Assembly: GCA_951813545.1 (NCBI GenBank)
Contig: OX638352.1
Location: 2,992,835-3,056,834 of the forward strand
Source of the DNA: an uncultured Poribacteria bacterium
Lineage (GTDB): Bacteria; Poribacteria; WGA-4E; WGA-3G
DNA length: 64,000 nucleotides
Reading direction: 5' to 3'
A program made the translations under genes and the position numbers. The notes below the pieces were generated by a model. The model saw only the letters and a program-made list of their open reading frames with translations, was not told the origin of the DNA and did no database searches. This document shows positions 1-9,822 of the stretch, one piece after another. How positions within the stretch are numbered: position 1 is the first letter of the stretch; every line of letters starts with the position of its first letter.

Positions 1-1196
1 GGTTCTGTTAGAATAGATTTAAAGTCAGCCTTATTTAGACTCTTCAATTCCACTCGTATAGGAAATCTACCTTGTAGTTCTGGGATGAGATCAGATGGAC
101 TTGAGACATGGAATGCACCGGCAGCAATGAACAAAATGTGATGCGTGCGCACCGCTCCGTATTTCGATGTCACTGTGCTACCTTCAATAATGGGAAGTAT
201 ATCACGCTGCACGCCTTCACGTGAAATATCGGGTCCGTGCCGAGATTCTCTGCCCGCGATCTTGTCGATTTCATCCAGGAAGACAATACCAGAGTTTTCA
301 ACCCTTTGAATGGCTTCACTGATAACAGCGTCCATATCAATGAGTTTTTCAGATTCCTCTTGCATCAAGATGGTACGTGCCTCGGAGACTGGGACTCGTC
401 GTTTCTTCATCTGATTTGGTAGGATATTGCTGAACATATCCTTGAAATTAATGTCCATCTCCTCAATACCACCGGGCGAGAAGATTTCAACAAAGGGCAT
501 GCTCTGATGTTTGACATTGATTTCAACCGGTTTATCCTCAAGTCTACCTTCCCGCAGCCAATCTCTAAATTTCTCTCGGGTTTTGAGATAACGTTCGCGT
601 TCTTTCTCTCTGTTTTCCTCTTCTTCGGTTTCTGGATCGGTACCGAGGTCGAACGGAAGCTGAAGGATTACGTCATCGTCCTCTTCCTCAGGTTCATCAA
701 GTGGGTCGTCTGGTAAACGTGGCTGCCGCTGAAGCGAACGTGGTACTGGAAAGATGCAATCCAGCAGCCTTTCTTCGGTGGATTCCCGTGCTTTTTCCTG
801 AACAGCTTCTGTTTGTTCTGCCTTAACGCGGCTAATAGCAGTTTCAGTGAGATCACGGATCATGGATTCGACATCGCGTCCCACATAACCAATTTCAGTA
901 TATTTTGACGCTTCTACCTTGATGAAGGGTGCGTCAACGAGACGTGCGAGTCTGCGTGCGATTTCAGTTTTTCCTACACCCGTTGAACCTATCATGATGA
1001 TGTTCTTCGGTGAGACTTCGTCTTGCATATCTTCCGCCAACATCTGGCGCCGCGAGCGGTTGCGAAGAGCAATAGCGACAGAACGTTTCGCCTCAAACTG
1101 CCCGATAATATATTTATCTAACTCCTCAACAATCTGCCGCGGTGTGAGTGCAGCCGCTAAAGTGTCTTTTTCACGCGTTGCATTTGGTTTTTCCAA
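1..1196 (-). CDS. hslU: ATP-dependent protease ATPase subunit HslU, C-terminus cut off
   Basis: AAA+ unfoldase that feeds proteins to the HslV peptidase in the cytoplasm. About 398 codons are present; the family is usually 440-460 residues, so the gene runs off the window. The translation shows a Walker [10 protein letters not shown] near residues 70-78 (most homologues have GPTGVGKTE), the HslU signature [14 protein letters not shown], an acidic insertion rich in E and D that matches the I-domain, and the Walker B/sensor segment [10 protein letters not shown] chose a TTG start at 1194-1196 because GGGGAGG lies 7 nt upstream (1204-1210) and no in-frame ATG fits. It follows hslV after about 140 bp in the same orientation, the usual hslVU order. 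Confidence 0.95.
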   Translation of the reverse strand, partial: MEKPNATREKDTLAAALTPRQIVEELDKYIIGQFEAKRSVAIALRNRSRRQMLAEDMQDEVSPKNIIMIGSTGVGKTEIARRLARLVDAPFIKVEASKYTEIGYVGRDVESMIRDLTETAISRVKAEQTEAVQEKARESTEERLLDCIFPVPRSLQRQPRLPDDPLDEPEEEDDDVILQLPFDLGTDPETEEEENREKERERYLKTREKFRDWLREGRLEDKPVEINVKHQSMPFVEIFSPGGIEEMDINFKDMFSNILPNQMKKRRVPVSEARTILMQEESEKLIDMDAVISEAIQRVENSGIVFLDEIDKIAGRESRHGPDISREGVQRDILPIIEGSTVTSKYGAVRTHHILFIAAGAFHVSSPSDLIPELQGRFPIRVELKSLNKADFKSILTE

Positions 1197-1338
1197 GGGT
1201 AAACCTCCCCAAAATTACCAATCCTACCAATCATCTCGTAACCATTTTGTTGGGACGAAGCCCGGTGTTTTCCCAGCAACCGTATATTACGAGATAAGTG
1301 TTAATAATTTGATGCGATGCTACTTGGACAGCATCGCA

Positions 1339-1875
1339 TTAAATCTCTATTGTGTCAACCTCAATTTTAGCGTTCGTGTAAATGCAAATTTCACTTGTGA
1401 GTTGAAGTGCTTCTGAAGCAATCTCTTTTGCGGTCAAGTCTGAATATTTGAGCATGGCTCTTGCCGCCGCGAAGGCAATAGATCCACCAGAACCGATTGC
1501 GAGAACATCGTCATCCGGGGCAATCACATCACCGTTCCCAGAAATAAGATAACTATCACTGGCATCTGCAGCGATCATCAGTGCATCCACCTGTCTGAGT
1601 ACTCTGTCACTGCGCCACTCTCGTGCGAGTTCCACTGCCGATTTTTGAAGGTTCCCACGGTACTGCTCCAGTTTCTTCTCCAAATTTTCATATAGGGTGA
1701 TCGCATCCGATGCGGAACCTGCGAAACCAATGAGTACCTGGTCGTTATGGATTTTACGGATTTTGCGTGCCCCGTGTTTAATCGCTGTATCGCCTAAAGT
1801 GACTTGACCATCACCGCCGATAGCAACCTCACCGTCTCGACGAACGGCTAAAATTGTTGTCGAACGAATTCGCAT
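1339..1875 (-). CDS. hslV: ATP-dependent protease peptidase subunit HslV
   Basis: Proteasome-like threonine peptidase that forms the chamber of the HslVU complex. The protein has 178 residues, the normal size. The start MRIRSTTILAVRRDG and the block GGDGQVTLGDTAIK are diagnostic; the catalytic N-terminal threonine is expected at Thr6 after removal of a short propeptide. SGNGDVIAPDDDVLAIGSGG is the other conserved block. A GGAAAGG-type ribosome site lies about a dozen bases before the ATG. It sits directly upstream of hslU, so the two are likely co-transcribed. Confidence 0.97.
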   Translation of the reverse strand: MRIRSTTILAVRRDGEVAIGGDGQVTLGDTAIKHGARKIRKIHNDQVLIGFAGSASDAITLYENLEKKLEQYRGNLQKSAVELAREWRSDRVLRQVDALMIAADASDSYLISGNGDVIAPDDDVLAIGSGGSIAFAAARAMLKYSDLTAKEIASEALQLTSEICIYTNAKIEVDTIEI

Positions 1876-1946
1876 ACCTATGATTTTCCTTTCCTGCAGT
1901 CAAAGGCTCTTATTGCCAAACGAATCGATCCGTTATCAATCTGCGC

Positions 1947-2720
1947 CTATTTCCATGCATAAAATAGAAGAAAACTGAAAAACTGCAGTGCTCCCATAAA
2001 GATACCGCATCGTATCCCAGCCACACCTACGTGTTGTTCCCTTAAAAAGCTGCCGTATACCCCGAAAAAGTAAGGACACAAAAGAAAAGTAAGTAGAAAT
2101 GAAATCGGCACAAAAACCGGCACGGTTGCGATTTGCGGTATCAAACCTACCTGCGTGGCATTCCACGTCCATAAATACGAAGCACCAAACGCGTAAATCA
2201 AGGTGCTGCCAACCGCAGCAGCGACGCTAGTTATACCTGCTGCCAACATTGCAGTCCCTGTGAAACCAATTCTTGGGCTGTCAGACTCAGACATAAAACG
2301 GGTTCGGAAAATCATCGCGAGTCGCTGATAGCAGTATGCTGTTAGCGTTGCGAACACTACCCAGTTCAGTATGAGTCCAATTGGTGTCGTTTGATCCGCC
2401 AAGAAATCTGAACGAAGGTAGAAAATCAGGTGAACTTTCCGTGAGAACAGCCAGTCTATCGGCACATAGGTCAGCGTGGTTGCAACTCCGAAAACGGCAC
2501 TACTTAAAAGCAGGGAAGCATTCTTGTCAGTCTGCCGGATGCAATAAACGAACAGGACGATTGCAATCAACACATTCGGATAAAGAACCCAGATGATACC
2601 AATGCGACTTGCTATAAGGAACGTTAAAAGTGTCGTTCCTGTTACAGTAAAAACCGCCTTGTCCGCTTTAATTTCCATACATTTCTTCAGTAGATTTTTA
2701 GGGTTGATTTTCTCCCTCAA
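1947..2720 (-). CDS. Multi-pass membrane protein, function unknown
   Basis: This 257-residue protein has about seven hydrophobic segments, roughly at residues 25-45, 48-62, 70-90, 115-132, 153-178, 190-212 and 232-255. I do not recognise a family or any catalytic motif. Its start overlaps the end of the upstream ArsA-type ATPase gene by 23 nt, so the two are probably translationally coupled. That pairing raises the possibility of a membrane partner for the ATPase, but nothing in the sequence proves it. It is followed by hslV after about 70 bp. Confidence 0.7.
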   Translation of the reverse strand: MREKINPKNLLKKCMEIKADKAVFTVTGTTLLTFLIASRIGIIWVLYPNVLIAIVLFVYCIRQTDKNASLLLSSAVFGVATTLTYVPIDWLFSRKVHLIFYLRSDFLADQTTPIGLILNWVVFATLTAYCYQRLAMIFRTRFMSESDSPRIGFTGTAMLAAGITSVAAAVGSTLIYAFGASYLWTWNATQVGLIPQIATVPVFVPISFLLTFLLCPYFFGVYGSFLREQHVGVAGIRCGIFMGALQFFSFLLFYAWK

Positions 2721-3891
2721 ACTTAATCACGAGCTGGTCGTCAGTTAGTTTCGCACCGGTTGTTTTTTTATTGGCGAGGGTCCGCGGCAATGTAACATGT
2801 TGTTTAAAACCACCCACCGTGACAATTAGTTCATCGCCGTGTTTTGTCAATTCAATTTCCTCTTTACTCAAAAACGGAAGACGCATAGATAACTGATATG
2901 CATCTGCTGTTTTTCGGAATTGGTATGGACGTTCTTTAGAAAACTGGTCCGCCGGATTGATCTCCGAATAGAGCGTGTTTGCCAACCGATGTAGTCCTTG
3001 TTCCCCCACGATTTCTTCAGAGAACAGATTCACCTTCCAGATCGGTACGTCCGAGAAATAGTCCATCGCCTCTTTAATATAGTGCTGCTGTGTTTGTTTC
3101 CATGCTTCAAAGTACGAGGCATCAACGCCATCCGGAAAGATACGATTGATGATTACCGCATCAATACAGAGACCATAAAGGCAAAAATACATAAAAGCGC
3201 GTTGCGTCTCTTTGATAACAATTTTTTCTGGATTTGTTACCAATCGAACCGTCGTGATTTTGGGATCCGTTAGGACGGTGTCAATCCCTTCCAATTTATC
3301 GAATAAGTCTTGAATATTTTGAAAGTAGTTATCCCGCGGAATTGGAACGGAACTCACGCGTTCAATCACCGGGCCTGCAAGCTTTGCAAGATTGCGCTCC
3401 AATTTGAAAATGTGGCTCATGTACCATTCTAGCGTCGTCGGGATACTAACGAACCGGAGCGACTCCCCGGTCGGTGCACAGTCAAGGATAATTACATCAT
3501 AACTCTTTTCGCGGACATATTGGTTGATATAGAGAAGGGCACAAATCTCCTCCATCCCCGGAAAAACTGCTATCTCCTCCGCAACGAGGCTGTCAAGCCC
3601 AGACCGATTAAGCAACGAACGGATGTAACTATATACATCATCCCAATATTCAACAATTGCCTCTTGAACGTTAATCTCTTGTATCCAGAGGTTGTCATTG
3701 ATTCGGATCTGTTTTTCTTTGTGTTGTCGGACGAGTTTTTCATGATTGTCAAAAGCATCTCGGAGTGAATGTGCCACGTCAAGCGAGATTACGATAGTTT
3801 TGTAGCCAAGTTCCGCGAGTTTGATACCTGTAGCGGCGGCAATGGTTGTTTTGCCGACACCCCCTTTACCCGTATAAAGAATAATTCGCAT
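2698..3891 (-). CDS. ArsA/Get3-family ATPase with C-terminal HSP20-like domain
   Basis: A 397-residue P-loop ATPase of the ArsA/TRC40 class. It begins with the deviant Walker A of this family, GKGGVGKTT (residues 8-16), followed by a switch I-like DVAHSLRDAFD (family norm DPAHSLSDAF). The segment VIILDCAPTGESLRF is the switch II/Walker B region. The last 75 residues are a beta-rich domain (LSMRLPFLSKEEIELTKHGDELIVTVGG) matching the HSP20-like domain often found on bacterial ArsA homologues. It is a single ATPase unit rather than the tandem ArsA of arsenite pumps, and no ars genes lie nearby, so arsenite transport is unlikely. Roles in membrane-protein handling are possible but unproven. Confidence 0.85.
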   Translation of the reverse strand: MRIILYTGKGGVGKTTIAAATGIKLAELGYKTIVISLDVAHSLRDAFDNHEKLVRQHKEKQIRINDNLWIQEINVQEAIVEYWDDVYSYIRSLLNRSGLDSLVAEEIAVFPGMEEICALLYINQYVREKSYDVIILDCAPTGESLRFVSIPTTLEWYMSHIFKLERNLAKLAGPVIERVSSVPIPRDNYFQNIQDLFDKLEGIDTVLTDPKITTVRLVTNPEKIVIKETQRAFMYFCLYGLCIDAVIINRIFPDGVDASYFEAWKQTQQHYIKEAMDYFSDVPIWKVNLFSEEIVGEQGLHRLANTLYSEINPADQFSKERPYQFRKTADAYQLSMRLPFLSKEEIELTKHGDELIVTVGGFKQHVTLPRTLANKKTTGAKLTDDQLVIKFEGENQP

Positions 3892-4072
3892 TATTTCGAG
3901 TTCCTGACTGCTGCGGTTTGTATAAACTTCTTACAGTATAACATAAAAGAAGTCGGTTTGCAAGAAAGACCGCGAATACGCAGAGGCATTCAGTTATCTT
4001 GTAAGAGGGAGTTTCGACACAAAACGGACAGAAAACCAAAAACTGAATAGCTTTTTAGGTTATGGAAAAAAT
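3892..4072. other. Intergenic region between divergent arsA-like and rplM genes
   Basis: This stretch separates two divergent transcription units. Apart from the plus-strand promoter that follows it, I see no gene and no clear promoter for the minus-strand ATPase gene. Confidence 0.4.
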
Positions 4073-4101
4073 TTGACAAACGTTCTCTTTCATGGTATAA
4101 T
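4073..4101 (+). promoter_or_regulatory. Consensus sigma-70 promoter for rplM-rpsI
   Basis: A perfect TTGACA (4073-4078) and a perfect TATAAT (4096-4101) are separated by exactly 17 bp. The gene downstream is rplM, with a leader of about 125 nt. An exact match to both hexamers is rare and fits a strongly expressed ribosomal-protein operon. Confidence 0.85.
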
Positions 4102-4187
4102 ATTATCCGGTTGTGTTCGCAATTGTATAAATTTAAGTATGAATGCACGCGGACAACAAACGATAAACAGCAGTGTAAAGCAAAGAC

Positions 4188-4214
4188 AAATTTAGCCGCG
4201 TATGGGCTAAATTT
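4188..4214 (+). promoter_or_regulatory. Perfect 10-bp hairpin in the rplM leader
   Basis: AAATTTAGCC (4188-4197) and GGCTAAATTT (4205-4214) pair perfectly around a 7-nt loop GCGTATG. The stem ends 21 nt before the rplM ATG, just upstream of the ribosome site. Leader hairpins in ribosomal-protein operons often bind the encoded protein for autoregulation; that role here is inference. Confidence 0.55.
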
Positions 4215-4235
4215 GGGTTGAAGGGACAGGAAATC

Positions 4236-4676
4236 ATGGTACTGAAAACGAAAACCTACTTTCCGAAAACAGAGAAAAACATTAGATGGTATGTGGTAGA
4301 CGCGGACGGACAGGTGCTCGGGCGTTTAGCATCCCGTATCGCGCAAGTGCTGCGTGGAAAAAATGACCCGCGGTTTACACCGCACGCTGATTTAGGTTTT
4401 CGCGTTGCTGTTGTGAATGCGGAGAAAGTACACGTCACAGGTAATAAGAGAGAGCAGAAAACCTACTTTAGGCATAGTGGCTACCCCGGTGGTGATAGAT
4501 ACCGAACTTTCAATGAACAGATGGCTCGGAAACCGGAGGAGATTATCACAAATGCTGTCAAAGGGATGCTCCCGAAGAATCACCTTGGTCGGCAACTGAT
4601 GAAGGGTCTCAAGGTTTACGCAGGACCGACGCACCCGCACCAAGCACAGGAACCGGAAGTCTTAACATTCGATTAA
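4236..4676 (+). CDS. rplM: Ribosomal protein L13 (uL13)
   Basis: Structural protein of the 50S subunit. From the ATG at 4236 it has 146 residues, close to the family norm. Recognisable blocks are WYVVDADGQVLGRLAS, GKNDPRFTPHADLGF and the C-terminal YAGPTHPHQAQEP. A TTG at 4218 lies in frame, but the ATG has AGG at 5-nt spacing, so I start there. It is followed after 56 bp by rpsI, the conserved L13-S9 pair, and is preceded by a consensus promoter and a leader hairpin. Confidence 0.96.
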   Translation: MVLKTKTYFPKTEKNIRWYVVDADGQVLGRLASRIAQVLRGKNDPRFTPHADLGFRVAVVNAEKVHVTGNKREQKTYFRHSGYPGGDRYRTFNEQMARKPEEIITNAVKGMLPKNHLGRQLMKGLKVYAGPTHPHQAQEPEVLTFD

Positions 4677-4732
4677 TTGGGTTGGGGACTCCCATTAGAG
4701 GGTGTCCTACAACTACGGAGAGTACGAACAGT

Positions 4733-5128
4733 ATGGCTATTGAACAATTCTGGGGTACCGGCAGACGTAAAACCTCAGTCGCTCGCGTCCGAATCATTCC
4801 CGGTGGTGAAGCTGGGGTTACTGTGAATAAGAAACCGATTCAAGAGTACTTTGAGCGCGCAGACCACTGGCAGGCAGCACAACGTCCCATTGAGCATGTT
4901 GAAAAGATCGGCGAATATGCCGTCCACGTCAACGTGAAAGGTGGCGGAAAAACAGGACAGTCTGGCGCGATCTCCCATGGACTCGCACGCGCACTCGTCA
5001 AAGCCGATGAATCCTTAAAGGCTTCTTTGAAAAAGGCAGGATTTTTGACGCGTGATCCGAGAATGGTTGAAAGGAAAAAGTACGGGCAGAAAGGTGCACG
5101 CGCTCGTTTTCAATTCTCCAAGCGTTAA
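4733..5128 (+). CDS. rpsI: Ribosomal protein S9 (uS9)
   Basis: Small-subunit ribosomal protein of 131 residues from the ATG at 4733. The N-terminal FWGTGRRKTSVARVRIIPG, central KGGGKTGQSGAISHGLARAL and terminal ARARFQFSKR are diagnostic; the last positively charged residues reach the P-site tRNA anticodon in known ribosomes. A longer in-frame extension to 4682 starts from TTG and is not family-like. A GGAG-containing ribosome site lies about 10 nt upstream of the ATG. Confidence 0.96.
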   Translation: MAIEQFWGTGRRKTSVARVRIIPGGEAGVTVNKKPIQEYFERADHWQAAQRPIEHVEKIGEYAVHVNVKGGGKTGQSGAISHGLARALVKADESLKASLKKAGFLTRDPRMVERKKYGQKGARARFQFSKR

Positions 5129-5172
5129 AATCGCACCGTTGCTTGCACATTTACAAAATTTAACGCAAGTCT

Positions 5173-5189
5173 CCACCCTTCGCCGGTGG
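5173..5189 (+). terminator. Weak hairpin after rpsI
   Basis: CCACC (5173-5177) pairs with GGTGG (5185-5189) within the region after rpsI. There is no clean T-run behind it, so a rho-independent terminator is only possible. Confidence 0.25.
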
Positions 5190-5287
5190 GGTTTCAAGAC
5201 CTCTTTGGGATGCCACACGCGCATTCCTTCTTCGCCGGCAACAGTGTCTTTATCATAATGCAAAAAGCACGCGTGGGTTTAACATAA

Positions 5288-6622
<1,335 letters not shown>

Positions 6623-6670
6623 CGTGCGTCCTGATAAATGTGAATTTTTTCTAAATTTTTGGGTTTTAAT

Positions 6671-6699
6671 TTGACATCCACCGAAAAATATGGTATTAT
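6671..6699 (+). promoter_or_regulatory. Sigma-70 promoter for the tRNA pair
   Basis: TTGACA (6671-6676), a 17-bp spacer, then TATTAT (6694-6699) directly precede tRNA-Lys. Confidence 0.75.
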
Positions 6700-6716
6700 T
6701 AAATGTTGTTTAGCCT

Positions 6717-6789
6717 GAGCCGTTAGCTCAGCTGGTAGAGCATCTGACTTTTAATCAGGTGGTCACAGGTTCGATCCCTGTACGGCTCA
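6717..6789 (+). tRNA. tRNA-Lys (TTT)
   Basis: A 73-nt cloverleaf. The acceptor stem GAGCCGT/ACGGCTC is perfect, the anticodon loop CTTTTAA gives anticodon TTT at 6750-6752, and the T-arm carries ACAGG-TTCGATC-CCTGT. The discriminator is A, and CCA is not encoded. Confidence 0.97.
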
Positions 6790-6847
6790 TTCACTTTCCT
6801 TCTAATCGAACCAATGTGGAATTGAAATGTACGACTCACATTCTTGT

Positions 6848-6922
6848 GCCCCCGTCGTCTAGCCTGGCCAAGGACACCGCCCTTTCACGGCGGCGACACG
6901 AGTTCAAATCTCGTCGGGGGTA
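6848..6922 (+). tRNA. tRNA-Glu (TTC)
   Basis: A 75-nt cloverleaf. The acceptor stem GCCCCCG/CGGGGGT has one G-T pair at the end, the anticodon stem is CCGCC/GGCGG, and the loop CTTTCAC gives anticodon TTC at 6884-6886. The T-loop TTCAAAT is standard. CCA is not encoded. It lies 58 bp after tRNA-Lys and is probably on the same transcript. Confidence 0.96.
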
Positions 6923-6954
6923 TTTTTTTACGCAGATAGTCCCTTTTAAAAAAA

Positions 6955-6989
6955 GACAAGTCCCATGAGAAGTGGGGCTTGTCTTTTTT
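6955..6989. terminator. Rho-independent terminator after the tRNA pair
   Basis: GACAAGTCCC (6955-6964) pairs with GGGGCTTGTC (6974-6983), 10 bp with one G-T pair, followed by six T. An A-run precedes the stem, so it may also work on the minus strand for the ferredoxin transcript. Confidence 0.85.
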
Positions 6990-7086
6990 GCGCATTTATT
7001 GAGTGAAGCGATCAAAGCGCAGTATTCACCTACTCAGAACGCCAATGAATTTCAGGATGGGGACTGAATTTGAAAAATTACAGCCT

Positions 7087-7350
7087 CTACTGAAAATACG
7101 CTGCATTGATTTCTATAAAATCTTCCCACTCTTCTGGGACCTCGTCCTCTATAAAGATAGCCTCAACAGGGCATTCCGGTTCACATACAGCACAGTCGAT
7201 GCATTCTTCTGGATCAATGTAAAGTTGATTTACCTCTTCAAATGCGTCGGCTGCGTCAGTCGGATGTGGGTGAATGCAATCCACGGGACACACGTCTACG
7301 CAGGCACTGTCTTTTACGTCAATACAGGGTTCGCAAATTACGTACGTCAT
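7087..7350 (-). CDS. 7Fe-type ferredoxin (FdxA-like)
   Basis: Small cytoplasmic electron carrier of 87 residues. The cysteine pattern C9-x7-C17-x3-C21-P and C50-x2-C53-x2-C56-x3-C60-P matches ferredoxins with one [3Fe-4S] and one [4Fe-4S] cluster; the start MTYVICEPC is typical. Residues 27-43, between the two halves, are longer and more acidic than in most relatives. The C-terminus [10 protein letters not shown] resembles the usual PEQWKxYIEKN. AAAAGGAG lies before the ATG. The redox partner is not evident from the neighbours. Confidence 0.92.
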   Translation of the reverse strand: MTYVICEPCIDVKDSACVDVCPVDCIHPHPTDAADAFEEVNQLYIDPEECIDCAVCEPECPVEAIFIEDEVPEEWEDFIEINAAYFQ

Positions 7351-7459
7351 CTTCTTAATCTCCTTTTTATTTACTTGTTTTTACTGCCCACGCTGCCAAT
7401 ACTAAATTTCGGAGCATTGACTTTAGGGCGTGCTAATCTGATGCTATTTTATTTTCAAG

Positions 7460-8197
7460 CTATGGCAGGGCGGTAGTTATCCTCGCAACCGTCCAATGGA
7501 TTTCTGTATCCAATCCAGGCTTTATGTATCCGTAAGAACCTTGGACGTAGGGGATGCCCACCATGGTCTCTAATCTATAGGTGAGCTCCTTTGCCTCTGC
7601 GATATCCACCTTGTCCTCCTCGCGTTTTTGTAGTTCAAAGCCTTTATGAAGCAATCTCACCTGCAATCCATGTCCTTCTAAGGCAGATGCGAGGCGATTT
7701 GCCAACATCTCAAACTGTGAGAACTGGAGATCACCACTATTTTCTTCCTGCCGTAGACTAAAACCGTTATGGCGTACTGGAACATCCAAGCCTTCCTCTT
7801 TTAATAAAGCCTCCAGTTTCAGCATATCGTCACAACGATAGTCCACCCCTTCATCCACGAGGATTTCCAGTTGAAAACCGTCGTCGTCGACTTTCAAAGG
7901 CAATGCTTGTTCCACGACCAAAGACTTCAAAATTTCCTTAACTTCTGGGACACGGTGCGTATCAAAGGCAAGACGCTTTGTCGCTTCATCTCTGTCGGAC
8001 ACAGATCTCCCTACGGAGATACCGTGACTCAGGATTTCTCCATTCATCCACTGTTCTACCACTTTCTCGATCCTCGACTGTGTTGGACGGTCCCATTTCT
8101 CACTCACGACTAGCGGACCGCTATTGGAAGCAACGAGAGGTAGTCCAAGTTCGGTGATTAAAGCATCCAATAATTTTTTCACATTATCTGGGCTCAT
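7460..8197 (-). CDS. GF-repeat protein, copy 2; function unknown
   Basis: A 245-residue, apparently cytoplasmic acidic protein with no signal peptide or membrane segment. It is built of repeats in which a helix is followed by a short strand-turn-strand carrying a GF pair: LPLVASNSGPLVV (19-31), LPLKVDDDGFQLEI (99-112), DVPVRHNGFSLRQ (138-150) and QVRLLHKGFELQK (179-191), with a divergent last unit near 214-228. It is a clear paralogue of the gene at 8374-9081: the last GF unit, the helix before it and the C-terminal layout align. I recognise no known family. It lies downstream of the ECF sigma factor in the same orientation, about 180 bp after its paralogue. Confidence 0.75.
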   Translation of the reverse strand: MSPDNVKKLLDALITELGLPLVASNSGPLVVSEKWDRPTQSRIEKVVEQWMNGEILSHGISVGRSVSDRDEATKRLAFDTHRVPEVKEILKSLVVEQALPLKVDDDGFQLEILVDEGVDYRCDDMLKLEALLKEEGLDVPVRHNGFSLRQEENSGDLQFSQFEMLANRLASALEGHGLQVRLLHKGFELQKREEDKVDIAEAKELTYRLETMVGIPYVQGSYGYIKPGLDTEIHWTVARITTALP

Positions 8198-8250
8198 GAG
8201 TTTTCTCCTTTTTTATAGTAAAGTTTAGAATTAATTAGACACTCCAAAGA

Positions 8251-8271
8251 GGCGAGGATACAATCCTCGCC
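8251..8271. repeat. Palindrome of the GGCGAGG family
   Basis: GGCGAGGAT (8251-8259) and ATCCTCGCC (8263-8271) form a perfect 9-bp stem with a 3-nt loop, followed by AGCGGTG. A near-identical copy with the same AGCGGTG tail lies at 46909-46929. Confidence 0.75.
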
Positions 8272-8373
8272 AGCGGTGGTGAGGTGTTTTGTGTTTTCCA
8301 AAGTGCTCTCTTATTTTCGGGTTTTACTATAAATTGAATTTCTGTATGATTATAGTTCTGTTTACTTTGCGAT

Positions 8374-9081
8374 TCAACGCCGTGGAAAACGCCACAGAGA
8401 AACACATATACTGGCACTCGCCCAACTCGTTTCTGAGGCTTCATCACGGTTTGCGTATTCGTATGCATTCAGCACATAATTGATTCCGAAAGCTATATCT
8501 ATTTGTTCCGCAATCTTTTTAACTTTTGAGAGAGGAATCTCGGCCTCCGCGTCCTTTTCAAGTTGGAAGCCGCGATGGAGCATTTTCGCTTTCAACCTGT
8601 TCTCTTTTAACAAAATCTCAAATCGATTCACAACGCCTTCAAGCTGCGATGGCTCAATCTTGGTCTTACCTCTTTTCTCCAGACGGAATCCACCGTGAAG
8701 AATTTTGACAGGGTAACGCGTCGTGTCATCCTCTGTCAGTGTAATCAACCGGAAACCGCAATCGGTAAAACGGATAGGCAGCTCCTGATCCACTATGATG
8801 GATTCAAGGAGTGCTTCAACTACTAAGGATTCCAATAATTCTTTGGCAGGTGAGGCAGAATCGGTTTTGGTATAGAATTCCATAATCTCTGCTCGTCCCG
8901 GAGGGCGTGTATGGATTTTACCATCCCTGTTCCATTGGTGAATAACATCCTTAATGCGCGACTCTGCTCTAGAATCCAATGCGCGCAAATCTTTGGAAGG
9001 TGCCATATCAACAACTTCGATTGGAAGGTGCTCCGCCGCAATTAAGGTTTTCAGTAACTCCTTGACCTCTGTCGGTGTCAT
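8374..9081 (-). CDS. GF-repeat protein, copy 1; function unknown
   Basis: 235 residues from the ATG at 9081, chosen because AAAGGAGAG lies just upstream; an in-frame extension to 9123 has no such site. Units of the same helix plus GF hairpin occur as LPIRFTDCGFRLITL, YPVKILHGGFRLEKR and LKAKMLHRGFQLEKD, with a degenerate first unit LPIEVVDMAPS. The C-terminal unit GINYVLNAYEYA matches GIPYVQGSYGYI of the paralogue at 7460-8197. No signal peptide, membrane segment or known catalytic motif is visible. It is the first gene after the ECF sigma factor (78 bp away), so the two may be linked in regulation; this is inference. Confidence 0.75.
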   Translation of the reverse strand: MTPTEVKELLKTLIAAEHLPIEVVDMAPSKDLRALDSRAESRIKDVIHQWNRDGKIHTRPPGRAEIMEFYTKTDSASPAKELLESLVVEALLESIIVDQELPIRFTDCGFRLITLTEDDTTRYPVKILHGGFRLEKRGKTKIEPSQLEGVVNRFEILLKENRLKAKMLHRGFQLEKDAEAEIPLSKVKKIAEQIDIAFGINYVLNAYEYANRDEASETSWASASICVSLWRFPRR

Positions 9082-9102
9082 GTCGGACTCTCCTTTCAGT
9101 GG

Positions 9103-9140
9103 ATTAAGAATGCAAATCAGCAAAATAGGTTACATAAAAA
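9103..9140. repeat. Direct repeat, left copy, flanking the ECF sigma gene
   Basis: The stretch containing TTAAGAATG, CAGCAAAA and AGGTTACATA recurs at 9998-10034 with about 85% identity and single-base indels. The two copies bracket the sigma factor gene and the transposase remnant. Confidence 0.65.
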
Positions 9141-9158
9141 GCGTTTTTTTGATACTGT

Positions 9159-9764
9159 TCAGTTTCTGACCTTGTTGAAAAATATATGATCGAATTCGCC
9201 GGGATATTCCGCCTTCATCCAAGCGACCAACTTCTGTTTTGCCCGATGCAACCGCACCTTAGTCGCTGACAAACTGATCGCCAAAGTTTCGGCAATTTCT
9301 TCAAGCGTCATGTTATTGAGCCTCAGTTCAAACGCGGTACGCTCCGATTCAGGCAGCCGCTGCGCCAAAGCACGGACGATTTCCAACTGCTCTTCAGCAA
9401 TTATCGACGCCACAGGGGAACGATGTTCAGGTTCTATCATGTGGGTTTCAAAGATTTCATCAACCGGCGTTGTCTCAACACTTCTTCGATTTTCTCTGAT
9501 GTGTGTTGCGATGAGTTGCTTTGCTATGCTGAACAGCCAACTCGAAAACTTTTTGCGATCCCGAAGGGTTCCGAGGTGTGCGTGCACTCTGATAAACGTC
9601 TCTTGCACAAGGTCTTGCGCGGTTTCCCAGTCGCGAACACGTCTGTAGAAAAAATTGAGGAGGGGTACTTCATAACGGTGATAAAGAATTTCAAAGGCAT
9701 TCTCGTCTTCATCATCTAAACTCTGATGCACCAACTCTTCATCGCGTGATTTATCCATTGCCAT
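9159..9764 (-). CDS. ECF-type RNA polymerase sigma factor
   Basis: A 201-residue group 4 sigma factor. Region 2 is FEILYHRYEVPLLNFFYRRVRDWETAQDLVQETFIRV (about 24-60) with the promoter-melting helix near FSSWLFSIAKQL; region 4 is LPESERTAFELRLNNMTLEEIAETLAISLSATKVRLHRAKQKL (about 138-180), a helix-turn-helix. The start at 9764 has AGGA 4 nt upstream; ATG at 9758 is an alternative. No anti-sigma factor gene is adjacent; instead two GF-repeat paralogues follow in the same orientation. Whether they act as regulators, targets or neither is open. Confidence 0.93.
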   Translation of the reverse strand: MAMDKSRDEELVHQSLDDEDENAFEILYHRYEVPLLNFFYRRVRDWETAQDLVQETFIRVHAHLGTLRDRKKFSSWLFSIAKQLIATHIRENRRSVETTPVDEIFETHMIEPEHRSPVASIIAEEQLEIVRALAQRLPESERTAFELRLNNMTLEEIAETLAISLSATKVRLHRAKQKLVAWMKAEYPGEFDHIFFNKVRN

Positions 9765-9822
9765 TACATCCTGTTTTGGAATCGCCGCCTATAATAAAAT
9801 CCGAGAAGATATACAGTGTATC

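Noticed and set aside
919..1416. 165-residue plus-strand ORF
   Set aside because: It lies over hslU and hslV on the other strand; both are certain, and its translation is not protein-like.
2698..3891. Arsenite-pump ATPase ArsA in the strict sense
   Set aside because: Only one ATPase unit is present, with an HSP20-like domain, and there are no ars neighbours.
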